Source of the DNA: Candidatus Woesebacteria bacterium
GTDB taxonomy: Bacteria > Patescibacteriota > Microgenomatia > UBA1406 > GWC2-37-13
Reading direction: 5' to 3'
DNA: 6,592 bases
Assembly: GCA_017993865.1 (NCBI GenBank)
Contig: JAGOLU010000051.1
Location: 1 to 6,592 of the forward strand
How positions within the stretch are numbered: the stretch's first letter is position 1; the number at the start of each line of letters is the position of its first letter. The position numbers and the translations under genes are program-made. The notes under the pieces were generated by a model. That model was given only the letters and a program-made list of their open reading frames with translations, searched no databases and had not been told where the DNA came from. Shown here in pieces: positions 1 through 5,709 of this stretch.

Positions 1-64
1 CGAGACTTGAACTCGCGACCTTACGCTCCCAAAGCGTACGTTCTACCATCTGAACTACGTCCCG
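1..64 (-). tRNA. tRNA-Pro (anticodon UGG), 3' end cut by window edge
   Basis: Read on the minus strand, the sequence folds as a tRNA. The acceptor 5' strand CGGGACG is at 64-58, followed by a D arm GTTC/GAAC with a GG-containing loop. The anticodon stem TACGC/GCGTA encloses loop TTTGGGA, giving anticodon TGG at 31-29, which decodes proline CCN codons. G follows the anticodon, as is usual for tRNA-Pro. The T arm starts with GCGAG and loop TTCAAGT. The window ends within the 3' strand of the T stem, so the 3' acceptor strand and any encoded CCA cannot be seen. It is transcribed away from the nuclease gene at 110. Confidence 0.95.
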
Positions 65-76
65 GTATTTCTTCCT

Positions 77-85
77 ATTGTATCA
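77..85 (-). promoter_or_regulatory. Extended -10 promoter for tRNA-Pro
   Basis: On the minus strand the sequence TGATACAAT (85-77) is an extended -10 element: TGn followed by TACAAT, one mismatch from TATAAT. Transcription would start near position 70, about six bases before the mature tRNA 5' end at 64. No good -35 box is visible at the expected distance, which suits an extended -10 promoter. It is placed from sequence alone. Confidence 0.5.
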
Positions 86-96
86 TCCTAAAACGC

Positions 97-102
97 TATA
101 AT
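97..102 (+). promoter_or_regulatory. -10 box of the nuclease gene, probably leaderless
   Basis: A perfect TATAAT ends 7 nt before the ATG at 110, so transcription would start at or next to the start codon and leave no room for a ribosome binding site. No clear -35 box is seen. The AP endonuclease gene has the same 7-nt spacing (TATACT at 4884-4889), which supports a leaderless design for both. Confidence 0.6.
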
Positions 103-109
103 CTATGGT

Positions 110-700
110 ATGACCTTCATAAAACAGCTTGCTCGGCCCCTACTTGTTATGTCTTGTTTAGTCTTTTTTGTGTTCATAATTAGGTCCCCTGTCTTCACCT
201 GGCTCACCCCTCCCACACACATCGACAATAAATACTATCTCGACATAGATGACGATGAGTTTACCGAATATGGGCTGGTCACTAAGGTTTCAGATGGGGA
301 CACGATCACCATAAACGAAGACAGGGAGGTTCGATTTCTCAGCATGGACACGCCAGAACTCTCTCACCCAGATCTCCATATCAGAGAAGAATGTTATGGC
401 AAAGATGCCAAGGCCCGGGTCGAACAACTGCTGCTCAATAAATATGTTTTCTTGCTGAAAGACAAGGAAGACACAGACAAATATAAGCGCCTTTTGCGAT
501 TCATATTTCTGCCCGATCGTGCAAACCCCTCTCAAAAGCTTTTCGTGAATGGGTATCTTATTGGGGAGGGTTTCGCTCGAGCATATATTTTCCAGCAAGA
601 TGAAAAATATAAAGATTATATAACCGCGCTTCAACAAACCGCGATAAACGAGAAGAAGGGTTTATGGGGGAAATGCGATAGAGAGAAGTTTCGATGGTGA
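110..700 (+). CDS. Membrane-anchored thermonuclease-family (SNase-like) nuclease
   Basis: A 196-aa protein of the staphylococcal nuclease (SNase/TNase) family, whose members hydrolyse phosphodiester bonds in DNA and RNA using calcium. An uncleaved-looking hydrophobic segment spans about residues 8-25, so the catalytic domain (about 53-190) should face outside the membrane. Family motifs are intact: DGDT (62-65, D64), VRFLSMDTPE (74-83) with R75, D80 and E83 matching catalytic R35, D40 and E43 of SNase, and DKYKRLLR (123-130) with R127 matching R87. ECYGK (94-98) and the C-terminal GLWGKC (184-189) are also typical; C95 and C189 could form a disulfide. The ATG at 110 is chosen because TATAAT lies just upstream and the ATG at 105 runs into a stop after one further codon. 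The gene converges with the YibE/F gene. A role in scavenging nucleotides from external DNA is inferred, not shown. Confidence 0.88.
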   Translation: MTFIKQLARPLLVMSCLVFFVFIIRSPVFTWLTPPTHIDNKYYLDIDDDEFTEYGLVTKVSDGDTITINEDREVRFLSMDTPELSHPDLHIREECYGKDAKARVEQLLLNKYVFLLKDKEDTDKYKRLLRFIFLPDRANPSQKLFVNGYLIGEGFARAYIFQQDEKYKDYITALQQTAINEKKGLWGKCDREKFRW

Positions 701-725
701 AACAGTGTGTCTAAACGAAGCATAG

Positions 726-1817
726 TCAAAAAAGCTTCTCTCGTTGCAAAAACCCTCTCTTTTTCCTCCCCCATTTAATGCCAAAGGTGGTCGCGATCGG
801 AACCGCAAGAATAATGCCAACACTCGATACAAGCGTGCGAACAATCTCTTCCGCCACTACCTCTCGCTGAATCACCACCCACAGCGGTGCATCTGATTTG
901 TACACCAAAAGAAACATGGGGAGCGCTGCGCCGACATATACGAGAATGAGCGTATTTACCAGAGAAGCGATATGATCACGCCCGAGTTTCATCGCCTCTA
1001 AAAAGAGTTGTCGTGCATGCATATTTGGTTTGGCTTTATGCAAGGACTGAACTATCCCAATTTGAGCAATAGTCACATCATCCAAAATACCCATACTACT
1101 TATGATCATTCCTGCAATGAGCAAATTTGACATTTTGAGCATATCTCCAAACCGGAGAGTTATCGCGGCAGCTTCATCAGATGCGTATCCGGTGAGCGGA
1201 GTGATCTGGGTAAAAAATGCAGACATGAACCCAGTGATCGCGAGTGCTATGAGTGTCGCTAAGATCGCCAAACTGGTTTTTTGGTTGAGACCGTGGCTCA
1301 AATAAAACGTGAGCGGGACGATTATGAGGGCAGTAAGAAGAGAAACGACAATGGGGTCTACTCCTGCAATGATCTGAGGTATAGTAACCGTAACGAGGAG
1401 CATAAACGAAAGTGCCATCGCAATTATGGCAATGCCGCCTTGTAACCTGCCAACAACGACTACAGTGGCTACGAACAAGGCAGCCAGAACAAGATAGGGA
1501 ATAGTGCGGTCTCTCTCGATGATCGAAACAACACGTTTTCCTTGAGCCTGAGTAACCGAAACAATGAGTCTATCCCCGACCACATACTGTGGGCTTGAAA
1601 TATATCTGTCCGAAAGTGTATCTACCACAAATTGTTCTTGTTTGCCTTTTTTGTTTACCGTTTCCACTCTGACTTGTTTTGTGTTTTCTGTACCAATGAC
1701 TTTCACAGAATAGAATTCAGTCTCTGCAGCGTATATTGTTGAAGAATGTGCATTCACTGCAACCGCTAGTACGAAGGCAATGCAAGCAAAGAAGAAACCG
1801 GGTGTATGTTTTTGCAT
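726..1817 (-). CDS. YibE/F family multi-spanning membrane protein
   Basis: A 363-aa integral membrane protein of the YibE/F family (Pfam YibE_F), whose biochemical role is not established. Residues about 8-30 form a signal peptide or first membrane segment. Residues about 32-104 are a soluble, strand-rich domain probably outside the membrane. From about 106 to the end there are six or seven membrane segments (roughly 106-123, 126-148, 155-174, 182-203, 231-246, 284-305, 327-347). The family hallmarks are clear: the GMIISSMGILDDVTIAQ block (236-252) and the GRDHIASLVNTLILVYVGAALP region (279-300). The C-terminus is basic and probably cytoplasmic. The start at 1817 is bounded by an in-frame TAA two codons upstream, and no Shine-Dalgarno sequence is visible. 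The gene is divergent from clpB and converges on the nuclease gene with 25 nt between stop codons. The family call is firm, the function unknown. Confidence 0.9.
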   Translation of the reverse strand: MQKHTPGFFFACIAFVLAVAVNAHSSTIYAAETEFYSVKVIGTENTKQVRVETVNKKGKQEQFVVDTLSDRYISSPQYVVGDRLIVSVTQAQGKRVVSIIERDRTIPYLVLAALFVATVVVVGRLQGGIAIIAMALSFMLLVTVTIPQIIAGVDPIVVSLLTALIIVPLTFYLSHGLNQKTSLAILATLIALAITGFMSAFFTQITPLTGYASDEAAAITLRFGDMLKMSNLLIAGMIISSMGILDDVTIAQIGIVQSLHKAKPNMHARQLFLEAMKLGRDHIASLVNTLILVYVGAALPMFLLVYKSDAPLWVVIQREVVAEEIVRTLVSSVGIILAVPIATTFGIKWGRKKRGFLQREKLF

Positions 1818-1861
1818 GTGGATTTATTAGGTAAAAATTCTCAGTGGCTTGTGAACCTCCC

Positions 1862-1889
1862 ATTATCGTACACTGCGTCCTAAATTCAA
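1862..1889 (-). promoter_or_regulatory. Predicted promoter of the YibE/F gene
   Basis: On the minus strand, TTGAAT (1889-1884) and GATAAT (1867-1862) are separated by 16 bp, a reasonable sigma-70-type promoter. It would give a leader of about 38 nt before the ATG at 1817. A purine run GGGAGG directly follows the -10 box but lies too far from the ATG to act as a ribosome binding site. An alternative is TAATAA, six bases before the ATG, acting as a -10 box for a leaderless transcript. The -35 box lies 16 bp from the clpB -35 box, so the two promoters are back to back. Confidence 0.45.
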
Positions 1890-1905
1890 GGGTGATCTTT
1901 TATAC

Positions 1906-1934
1906 TTGACACACGTTGACACAGCTATTACAAT
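1906..1934 (+). promoter_or_regulatory. Strong sigma-70-type promoter of clpB
   Basis: A perfect -35 box TTGACA (1906-1911) and a -10 box TACAAT (1929-1934, one mismatch) are separated by the ideal 17 bp. Transcription would start near 1941, giving a leader of about 25 nt to the ATG at 1966. The octamer TTGACACA occurs again exactly 10 bp downstream (1916-1923), but no good -10 box is placed for that second copy. Confidence 0.75.
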
Positions 1935-1936
1935 GA

Positions 1937-1963
1937 TTAGCAGTTGATAAGTTAGTCTGCTAA
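1937..1963 (+). promoter_or_regulatory. CIRCE-like inverted repeat, candidate HrcA operator of clpB
   Basis: The stretch begins TTAGCAG and ends CTGCTAA, 27 bp in all, the same total length as CIRCE (TTAGCACTC-N9-GAGTGCTAA). Against the two 9-base CIRCE arms, 14 of 18 positions match, with the outer six bases of each arm identical. The dyad extends one base further each side (ATTAGCAG at 1936-1943, CTGCTAAT at 1957-1964). It starts three bases after the -10 box and spans the predicted transcription start, the usual place for HrcA repression of chaperone genes. Because transcription would start inside the left arm, it is better read as a DNA operator than an RNA hairpin. No hrcA gene lies in the window, so the link to HrcA is inference. 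Confidence 0.6.
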
Positions 1964-1965
1964 TT

Positions 1966-4104
1966 ATGGAAAATCCTTTTGACCAACAAGTACAAAACCC
2001 ATTAGAGAAATATACCATTAACCTTACCGAACAGGCAAAAGTGGGGAAGCTTGACCCCGTGATCGGGCGCGATACTGAGGTACGTCGAATAATCCAAATT
2101 CTCTCTCGCAGGACGAAAAATAACCCTGTTCTCCTGGGTGATCCTGGTGTTGGCAAAACTGCAATTGTGGAGGGTCTTGCCCTTCGGATTATTGATGGGG
2201 ATGTGCCGAACTCACTTCGGAATAAAGCCATTCTCTCTCTTGATCTCGCCGCTATGCTCGCAGGGGCGGCGTTCCGTGGAGAATTTGAGAAGAGACTAAA
2301 AGCAGTCCTTGAGACAATTGAGAAATCAGAAGGACAATATGTTCTGTTTATCGACGAACTCCACACTATTGTTGGCGCCGGGAATGCAGAGGGTGCAGTT
2401 GACGCGGGTAATATGCTCAAGCCCGCACTTGCCCGCGGACTCCTTCATGCCATAGGCGCAACCACAGTGCGTGAATATCGACAATATATCGAAAAAGACC
2501 CAGCTCTGGAGAGAAGGTTTCAACCCGTATTTGTGGAGGAGCCAAGCATTGAGGACAGCATAGCAATACTGCGTGGAATTAAGGAAAAGTACGAAGTGCA
2601 CCATGGAATCAAAATTGCAGATGATGCAATCATTGCGGCAGTTAACCTCTCAGTGAGATATATCGCAGACCGCTATCTTCCTGACAAAGCGATTGACCTG
2701 ATTGACGAAGCGTCTGCGGCAGCAAAGATAGAGGTCGATAGCATGCCCTCCTCGCTTGATGATCTCAAGCGTCAAATTACACGGATAGACATCGAGCTTG
2801 CTGCGTTGAAACGTGAAGAAAGTGCAAAAGAAACACAAAATAAATTGAAGTCCGAGCGCGATACATTGCAAAAACAATTTGATGTTATTCACACGAAGTG
2901 GGTTGAACAAAAAGGAATTATCACCAAGCTTCAAGATGCGCGTATTCGGTTTGATAAAAAGAAGATTGAGCTTGAAAAGGCTGAGCGGGAGGTTATGCTC
3001 AACGAAGCCGCACAAATTAAGTATGGCGATCTCCCTGCCATAACCAAAGAGATTGCAGAGCTGCAGAAACAGTGGGAGAAAATCCCTGATGCAGACAAGG
3101 TACTCCGCGAACAAGTGACTGATGTGGATGTTGCAGATATCGTGGCGAAATGGACCAGTATCCCCCAATCTCGCCTGCTTGCGACCGAATCTCAAAAGGT
3201 TGCACATCTGGGGGTAGAGATGAAAAAACGAGTAGTTGGCCAAGACGAGGCTATCGACAAGATGGTCGGAGCTATCAAGCGGTCGCGCGCCGGTTTGGCT
3301 GACGAGAATAAACCCATTGGCTCATTCTTGTTCCTTGGCCCAACGGGCGTTGGAAAAACAGAGACAGCCCGTGCACTCGCTACAAGCCTTTTCAATGATG
3401 AGAAAAATATGGTGCGCATTGATATGAGCGAATATGCTGAATCACACTCTATCGCCCGCCTCATCGGTTCACCTCCGGGGTATGTGGGGTATGAAGAAGG
3501 CGGACAGCTGACAGAAGCTGTGAGGCGCAAGCCATATAGTGTGGTCCTGCTAGATGAAATTGAGAAAGCTCATCCACAGATATTCAATACATTCCTGCAA
3601 ATATTTGATGATGGCAGACTTACCGATGGCAAAGGGAAAACGGTGAGTTTCCGTAACACGATCATAATCATGACGTCCAACCTTGGCTCCGATGCATATG
3701 CAGTGGAGAAATTTACTCGCGAGATGGTGGAGCTGAAAGTGATCGACACTGTACGAACTTTCTTTAAACCCGAGTTTATCAACCGGCTCGACAGTATCGT
3801 AGTGTTTAACCCGATGAATAAAATCATGATGAAGGAGATTGTGAAACTCCAACTTGCACAGGTTGGAGAAAGATTGCAAAAAGCAGGATATTCATTTACC
3901 TATACAGAGAAATTAGAGAAGTATTTGATGGACAAAGGTTTTGACACCGTCTACGGAGCACGGCCACTGAAACGAGTGATTAATGAAGAAGTACTTGACG
4001 AGATTGCGTCACTCATTGTGGAAAATGAATTACAACCGAAAGACAAGATCACCGCAGATTACGGCGCAAAAGGTATTATGATATCCCACAAACACGCGAA
4101 TTAA
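1966..4104 (+). CDS. clpB: ClpB-type AAA+ protein disaggregase lacking the N-terminal domain
   Basis: A 712-aa double-ring Hsp100 ATPase that, with DnaK, extracts and threads aggregated proteins through its pore. First ATPase domain: Walker A GDPGVGKT (58-65), pore loop GAAFRGEF with F103, Walker B VLFIDE (126-131), arginine fingers R183/R184. A long coiled-coil middle domain (about 258-385) is the mark of ClpB rather than ClpC. Second ATPase domain: Walker A GPTGVGKT (458-465), pore tyrosine Y506 in GYVGYEEGG, Walker B VVLLDE (526-531), arginine finger R607 in FINRLD, sensor-2 R666 in GARPLKR. I see no ClpP-docking IGF-type loop. Full ClpB has about 850-860 residues; the substrate-binding N-terminal repeat domain of about 150 residues is absent. 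An in-frame TAA at 1948-1950 and the promoter just upstream show this is the native start. The start has no Shine-Dalgarno sequence. Confidence 0.93.
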   Translation: MENPFDQQVQNPLEKYTINLTEQAKVGKLDPVIGRDTEVRRIIQILSRRTKNNPVLLGDPGVGKTAIVEGLALRIIDGDVPNSLRNKAILSLDLAAMLAGAAFRGEFEKRLKAVLETIEKSEGQYVLFIDELHTIVGAGNAEGAVDAGNMLKPALARGLLHAIGATTVREYRQYIEKDPALERRFQPVFVEEPSIEDSIAILRGIKEKYEVHHGIKIADDAIIAAVNLSVRYIADRYLPDKAIDLIDEASAAAKIEVDSMPSSLDDLKRQITRIDIELAALKREESAKETQNKLKSERDTLQKQFDVIHTKWVEQKGIITKLQDARIRFDKKKIELEKAEREVMLNEAAQIKYGDLPAITKEIAELQKQWEKIPDADKVLREQVTDVDVADIVAKWTSIPQSRLLATESQKVAHLGVEMKKRVVGQDEAIDKMVGAIKRSRAGLADENKPIGSFLFLGPTGVGKTETARALATSLFNDEKNMVRIDMSEYAESHSIARLIGSPPGYVGYEEGGQLTEAVRRKPYSVVLLDEIEKAHPQIFNTFLQIFDDGRLTDGKGKTVSFRNTIIIMTSNLGSDAYAVEKFTREMVELKVIDTVRTFFKPEFINRLDSIVVFNPMNKIMMKEIVKLQLAQVGERLQKAGYSFTYTEKLEKYLMDKGFDTVYGARPLKRVINEEVLDEIASLIVENELQPKDKITADYGAKGIMISHKHAN

Positions 4105-4158
4105 AGCTTGTCGATGTAAGACGTCGGGAAGTGAAACCTGGATTGGACTACTTTGTTT

Positions 4159-4629
4159 TTACTTTGTATCTTCCGGTCCGACAGGAGGTGTTTTAGTGTC
4201 AGCCCTGCTTCTTAGATCAACCATTTGATCAGCTGTGATTGCTACACCGTCTTGATAAATAGCTGTTTTTACTTTCCCCACCTCACGTAATTCACCCAAT
4301 AATCTAACTTCCATCCCGTCTTCTACTGCAGGTCTCATCTGTTCTAGCAGATGTCGAGTTGCTGGACTGAGTACAATACGTCGCTCTGATGCGGCAAGTA
4401 GCATCGCTTTAGTATCGCGGACTTGTTCTCCTATTTGATCGCCAAGCTCAGCTAAATAATCAAGTTCTCTCATGAGTTGCTCTGGGATTACTAACGGCCC
4501 TTCCGCTTCTGCTTTCCCAAACGCAGGACTTTGGCCAGGCTTAGCGACGATGTGGATCGTCTCCGTTAAACCACCTGGCAAATGTGTTAGCACTTGATCT
4601 GGGCCGGAGCCTGAAGTTTCATTTGTCAT
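4159..4629 (-). CDS. Hypothetical protein of 156 aa, function unknown
   Basis: I do not recognise this protein. It appears soluble, with no signal peptide or membrane segment. The N-terminus (1-20) is polar and probably disordered, residues about 49-102 look helical and charged (LMRELDYLAELGDQIGEQ and the following stretch), and the C-terminus is a proline-rich polar tail. The reading frame stays open up to 4794, but that upstream part is translated from a palindromic repeat and is unlikely to be coding. An ATG at 4659 would add ten residues (MSLLFVLFRR), but it lies inside the predicted -10 box, so the ATG at 4629, about 20 nt into the predicted transcript, is preferred. Neither start has a clear Shine-Dalgarno sequence. 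It converges with clpB (54 nt between stops) and diverges from the AP endonuclease gene. Its reality rests on length, the promoter and protein-like composition. Confidence 0.65.
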   Translation of the reverse strand: MTNETSGSGPDQVLTHLPGGLTETIHIVAKPGQSPAFGKAEAEGPLVIPEQLMRELDYLAELGDQIGEQVRDTKAMLLAASERRIVLSPATRHLLEQMRPAVEDGMEVRLLGELREVGKVKTAIYQDGVAITADQMVDLRSRADTKTPPVGPEDTK

Positions 4630-4657
4630 ACGTCGAAATAAAACAAATAACAGGCTC

Positions 4658-4686
4658 ATAATACTCTCTCTCTCTGAGGTTTTCAA
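4658..4686 (-). promoter_or_regulatory. Predicted promoter with a (GA)6 spacer, upstream of the hypothetical gene
   Basis: On the minus strand, TTGAAA (4686-4681) and TATTAT (4663-4658) are 17 bp apart, the ideal spacing. Twelve of the 17 spacer bases are a perfect (AG)6 run directly before the -10 box. Transcription would start near 4650 and give a leader of about 20 nt to the ATG at 4629. Gain or loss of one repeat unit would move the spacing to 19 or 15 bp and should weaken the promoter. Confidence 0.55.
4664..4675. repeat. (CT)6 / (GA)6 dinucleotide microsatellite
   Basis: Six perfect CT units on the plus strand, the only dinucleotide run of this length noticed in the window. It sits inside the spacer of a predicted promoter, where slipped-strand mispairing would change the distance between the -35 and -10 boxes by 2 bp per unit. 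Confidence 0.9.
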
Positions 4687-4725
4687 GGCCAAAAGCACCG
4701 AGGATTGTAGTTGGGAAGATTTGTG

Positions 4726-4793
4726 TGTCATTCTGGTATATGGAGCAAAGCGGAATGCATCCAGAATCGGATTCTGGACAAGCCAGAATGACA
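4726..4793. repeat. REP-like palindromic intergenic element (68 bp)
   Basis: The element is bounded by perfect 11-bp inverted repeats, TGTCATTCTGG (4726-4736) and CCAGAATGACA (4783-4793). A second perfect dyad lies inside: 9-bp arms TCCAGAATC (4760-4768) and GATTCTGGA (4770-4778) around a single G. The sequence CCAGAAT thus occurs in both outer and inner arms, giving a nested palindrome able to form a cruciform or a structured RNA. This resembles REP elements mobilised by RAYT (TnpA-REP) transposases, but no such transposase is in the window. It sits between two divergent genes, upstream of both. Copy number elsewhere in the genome cannot be judged here. Confidence 0.75.
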
Positions 4794-4838
4794 ATCAGTA
4801 AGGATTCTTCTCTGCCGACGGAGCCGACAAGCATGACA
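4794..4838. repeat. Possible degenerate second unit of the REP-like element
   Basis: Directly after the 68-bp palindrome, the sequence ends with GACAAGC-ATGACAA (4826-4839), which repeats the end of the first element (GACAAGC at 4777, then ATGACAA at 4788) but lacks four bases in between. It also contains a short direct repeat, GCCGAC-GGA-GCCGAC (4814-4828). This suggests a tandem, decayed or variant copy of the same repeat family. The similarity is short, so the call is tentative. Confidence 0.35.
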
Positions 4839-4883
4839 AGACAATATATGTGTTTTGTGTTACACGTCTCGAGTCTCGTGGTT

Positions 4884-4889
4884 TATACT
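4884..4889 (+). promoter_or_regulatory. -10 box of the AP endonuclease gene, probably leaderless
   Basis: TATACT ends exactly 7 nt before the ATG at 4897, the same spacing as at the nuclease gene. Transcription would start at or beside the ATG. No convincing -35 box is found at 16-18 bp upstream. This box supports the start at 4897 over an earlier in-frame ATG at 4855. Confidence 0.5.
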
Positions 4890-4896
4890 ATTCCCC

Positions 4897-5703
4897 ATGC
4901 ATTACTCCATTTTCTCCTGGAACGTGAATGGTATTCGCGCGGTCATGCGCAAGGGCGCAATCCAAACGTTCATCAATACATACTCTCCAGACATGATTTG
5001 TCTGCAAGAAATTAAAGCCGAACGGCAAGAACTCCCCATTGATTTTGCAGAGTATAAAGAATGCTGGAACCCTGCCACACGCAAAGGATACGCGGGGACG
5101 GCAATCTTCAGCAAAACGCAACCATTATCGGTGACGAATAATCTTCCGGCACACATTGCAAAGAAATATAATCTCGTGCACGATGGATATGGTCATCCCA
5201 ACGAAGAAGGCCGTATCATTACTGCAGAATATCCCGAGCTCTATTTGGTAACCTCTTACACGCCAAATGCAAAAGATGATTTGTCACGCATACCGCTCCG
5301 CCACAAACAATGGGATCCAGCGTGTCTCGCCTATTGCAAAGAATTAGAGAAGAAAAAGCCGGTCGTTTTCTGCGGAGACCTTAATGTAGCCCACACTCCT
5401 GATGATCTTGCACGCCCCAAAGAAAATGAGGGGAACAAAGGATTTACGAAAGAGGAGCGCGAAGGATTTCAGAAATTTATAGACGCTGGGTTTATTGATA
5501 CGTTCAGATTATTTACCAAAGGGAATGGGCATTACTCGTGGTGGGCACAGTGGGGCGGCGCACGAGCACGTAATGTTGGTTGGCGGATTGACTATGTGCT
5601 CGTTTCCGCTGCGCTAAAAGATAGAGTGACTGAAGCAAAAATACATCCAGAAGTGATGGGATCCGATCATTGTCCGGTGAGTATTAGGGTCCGATTACCA
5701 TAA
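4897..5703 (+). CDS. xth: Exodeoxyribonuclease III / ExoA-type AP endonuclease
   Basis: A 268-aa enzyme of the EEP (exonuclease/endonuclease/phosphatase) superfamily. It cuts DNA 5' of abasic sites in base-excision repair and usually also has 3'-5' exonuclease and 3'-phosphatase activity. All active-site motifs are present: SWNVNG (7-12) with N9, LQEIK (36-40) with metal-binding E38, SYTPN (120-124) with Y121, GDLNVA (160-165) with D161 and N163, the damage-recognition YSWW (213-216), RIDYVLVS (230-237) with D232, and GSDHCPV (255-261) with catalytic D257-H258. NEEGR (102-106) and the KGFTKEER segment (181-188) place it nearer the ExoA/APE1-like branch than E. coli Xth. Length is normal. The start at 4897 is chosen because the protein family begins here (YSIFSWNVNG) and a -10 box precedes it; an ATG at 4855 would add 14 unlikely residues. 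Its stop lies 6 nt from the stop of the converging protease gene. Confidence 0.95.
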   Translation: MHYSIFSWNVNGIRAVMRKGAIQTFINTYSPDMICLQEIKAERQELPIDFAEYKECWNPATRKGYAGTAIFSKTQPLSVTNNLPAHIAKKYNLVHDGYGHPNEEGRIITAEYPELYLVTSYTPNAKDDLSRIPLRHKQWDPACLAYCKELEKKKPVVFCGDLNVAHTPDDLARPKENEGNKGFTKEEREGFQKFIDAGFIDTFRLFTKGNGHYSWWAQWGGARARNVGWRIDYVLVSAALKDRVTEAKIHPEVMGSDHCPVSIRVRLP

Positions 5704-5709
5704 TTTGTA

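Noticed and set aside
701..735. Possible bidirectional terminator between the nuclease and YibE/F genes (GAAGC / GCTTC arms around an A-rich loop)
   Set aside because: Only five base pairs with a 12-nt loop and no proper U tract after the stem; too weak to call.
1936..1964. Leader RNA hairpin or riboswitch before clpB
   Set aside because: The predicted transcription start is near 1941, inside the left arm, so the full hairpin would not be in the RNA; a DNA operator fits better.
1863..2420. Minus-strand open frame opposite the start of clpB
   Set aside because: It lies antisense to highly conserved ClpB ATPase motifs and crosses the clpB promoter; its low-complexity, serine- and arginine-rich content is typical of a shadow frame.
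2650..3243. Long minus-strand open frame opposite the ClpB middle domain
   Set aside because: Antisense to a confirmed gene, with a composition rich in Cys, Phe, Leu and His and no recognisable motif.
4105..4158. Terminator between clpB and the hypothetical gene
   Set aside because: No stable hairpin followed by a T run could be found on either strand.
4660..4794. N-terminal extension of the hypothetical gene to an ATG at 4794
   Set aside because: These codons come from the palindromic repeat, the microsatellite and the promoter, and the extension does not look like a protein N-terminus.
4725..5015. Plus-strand open frame starting in the repeat and running into the AP endonuclease gene
   Set aside because: It is built from the repeat and then overlaps the strongly supported xth gene in another frame.
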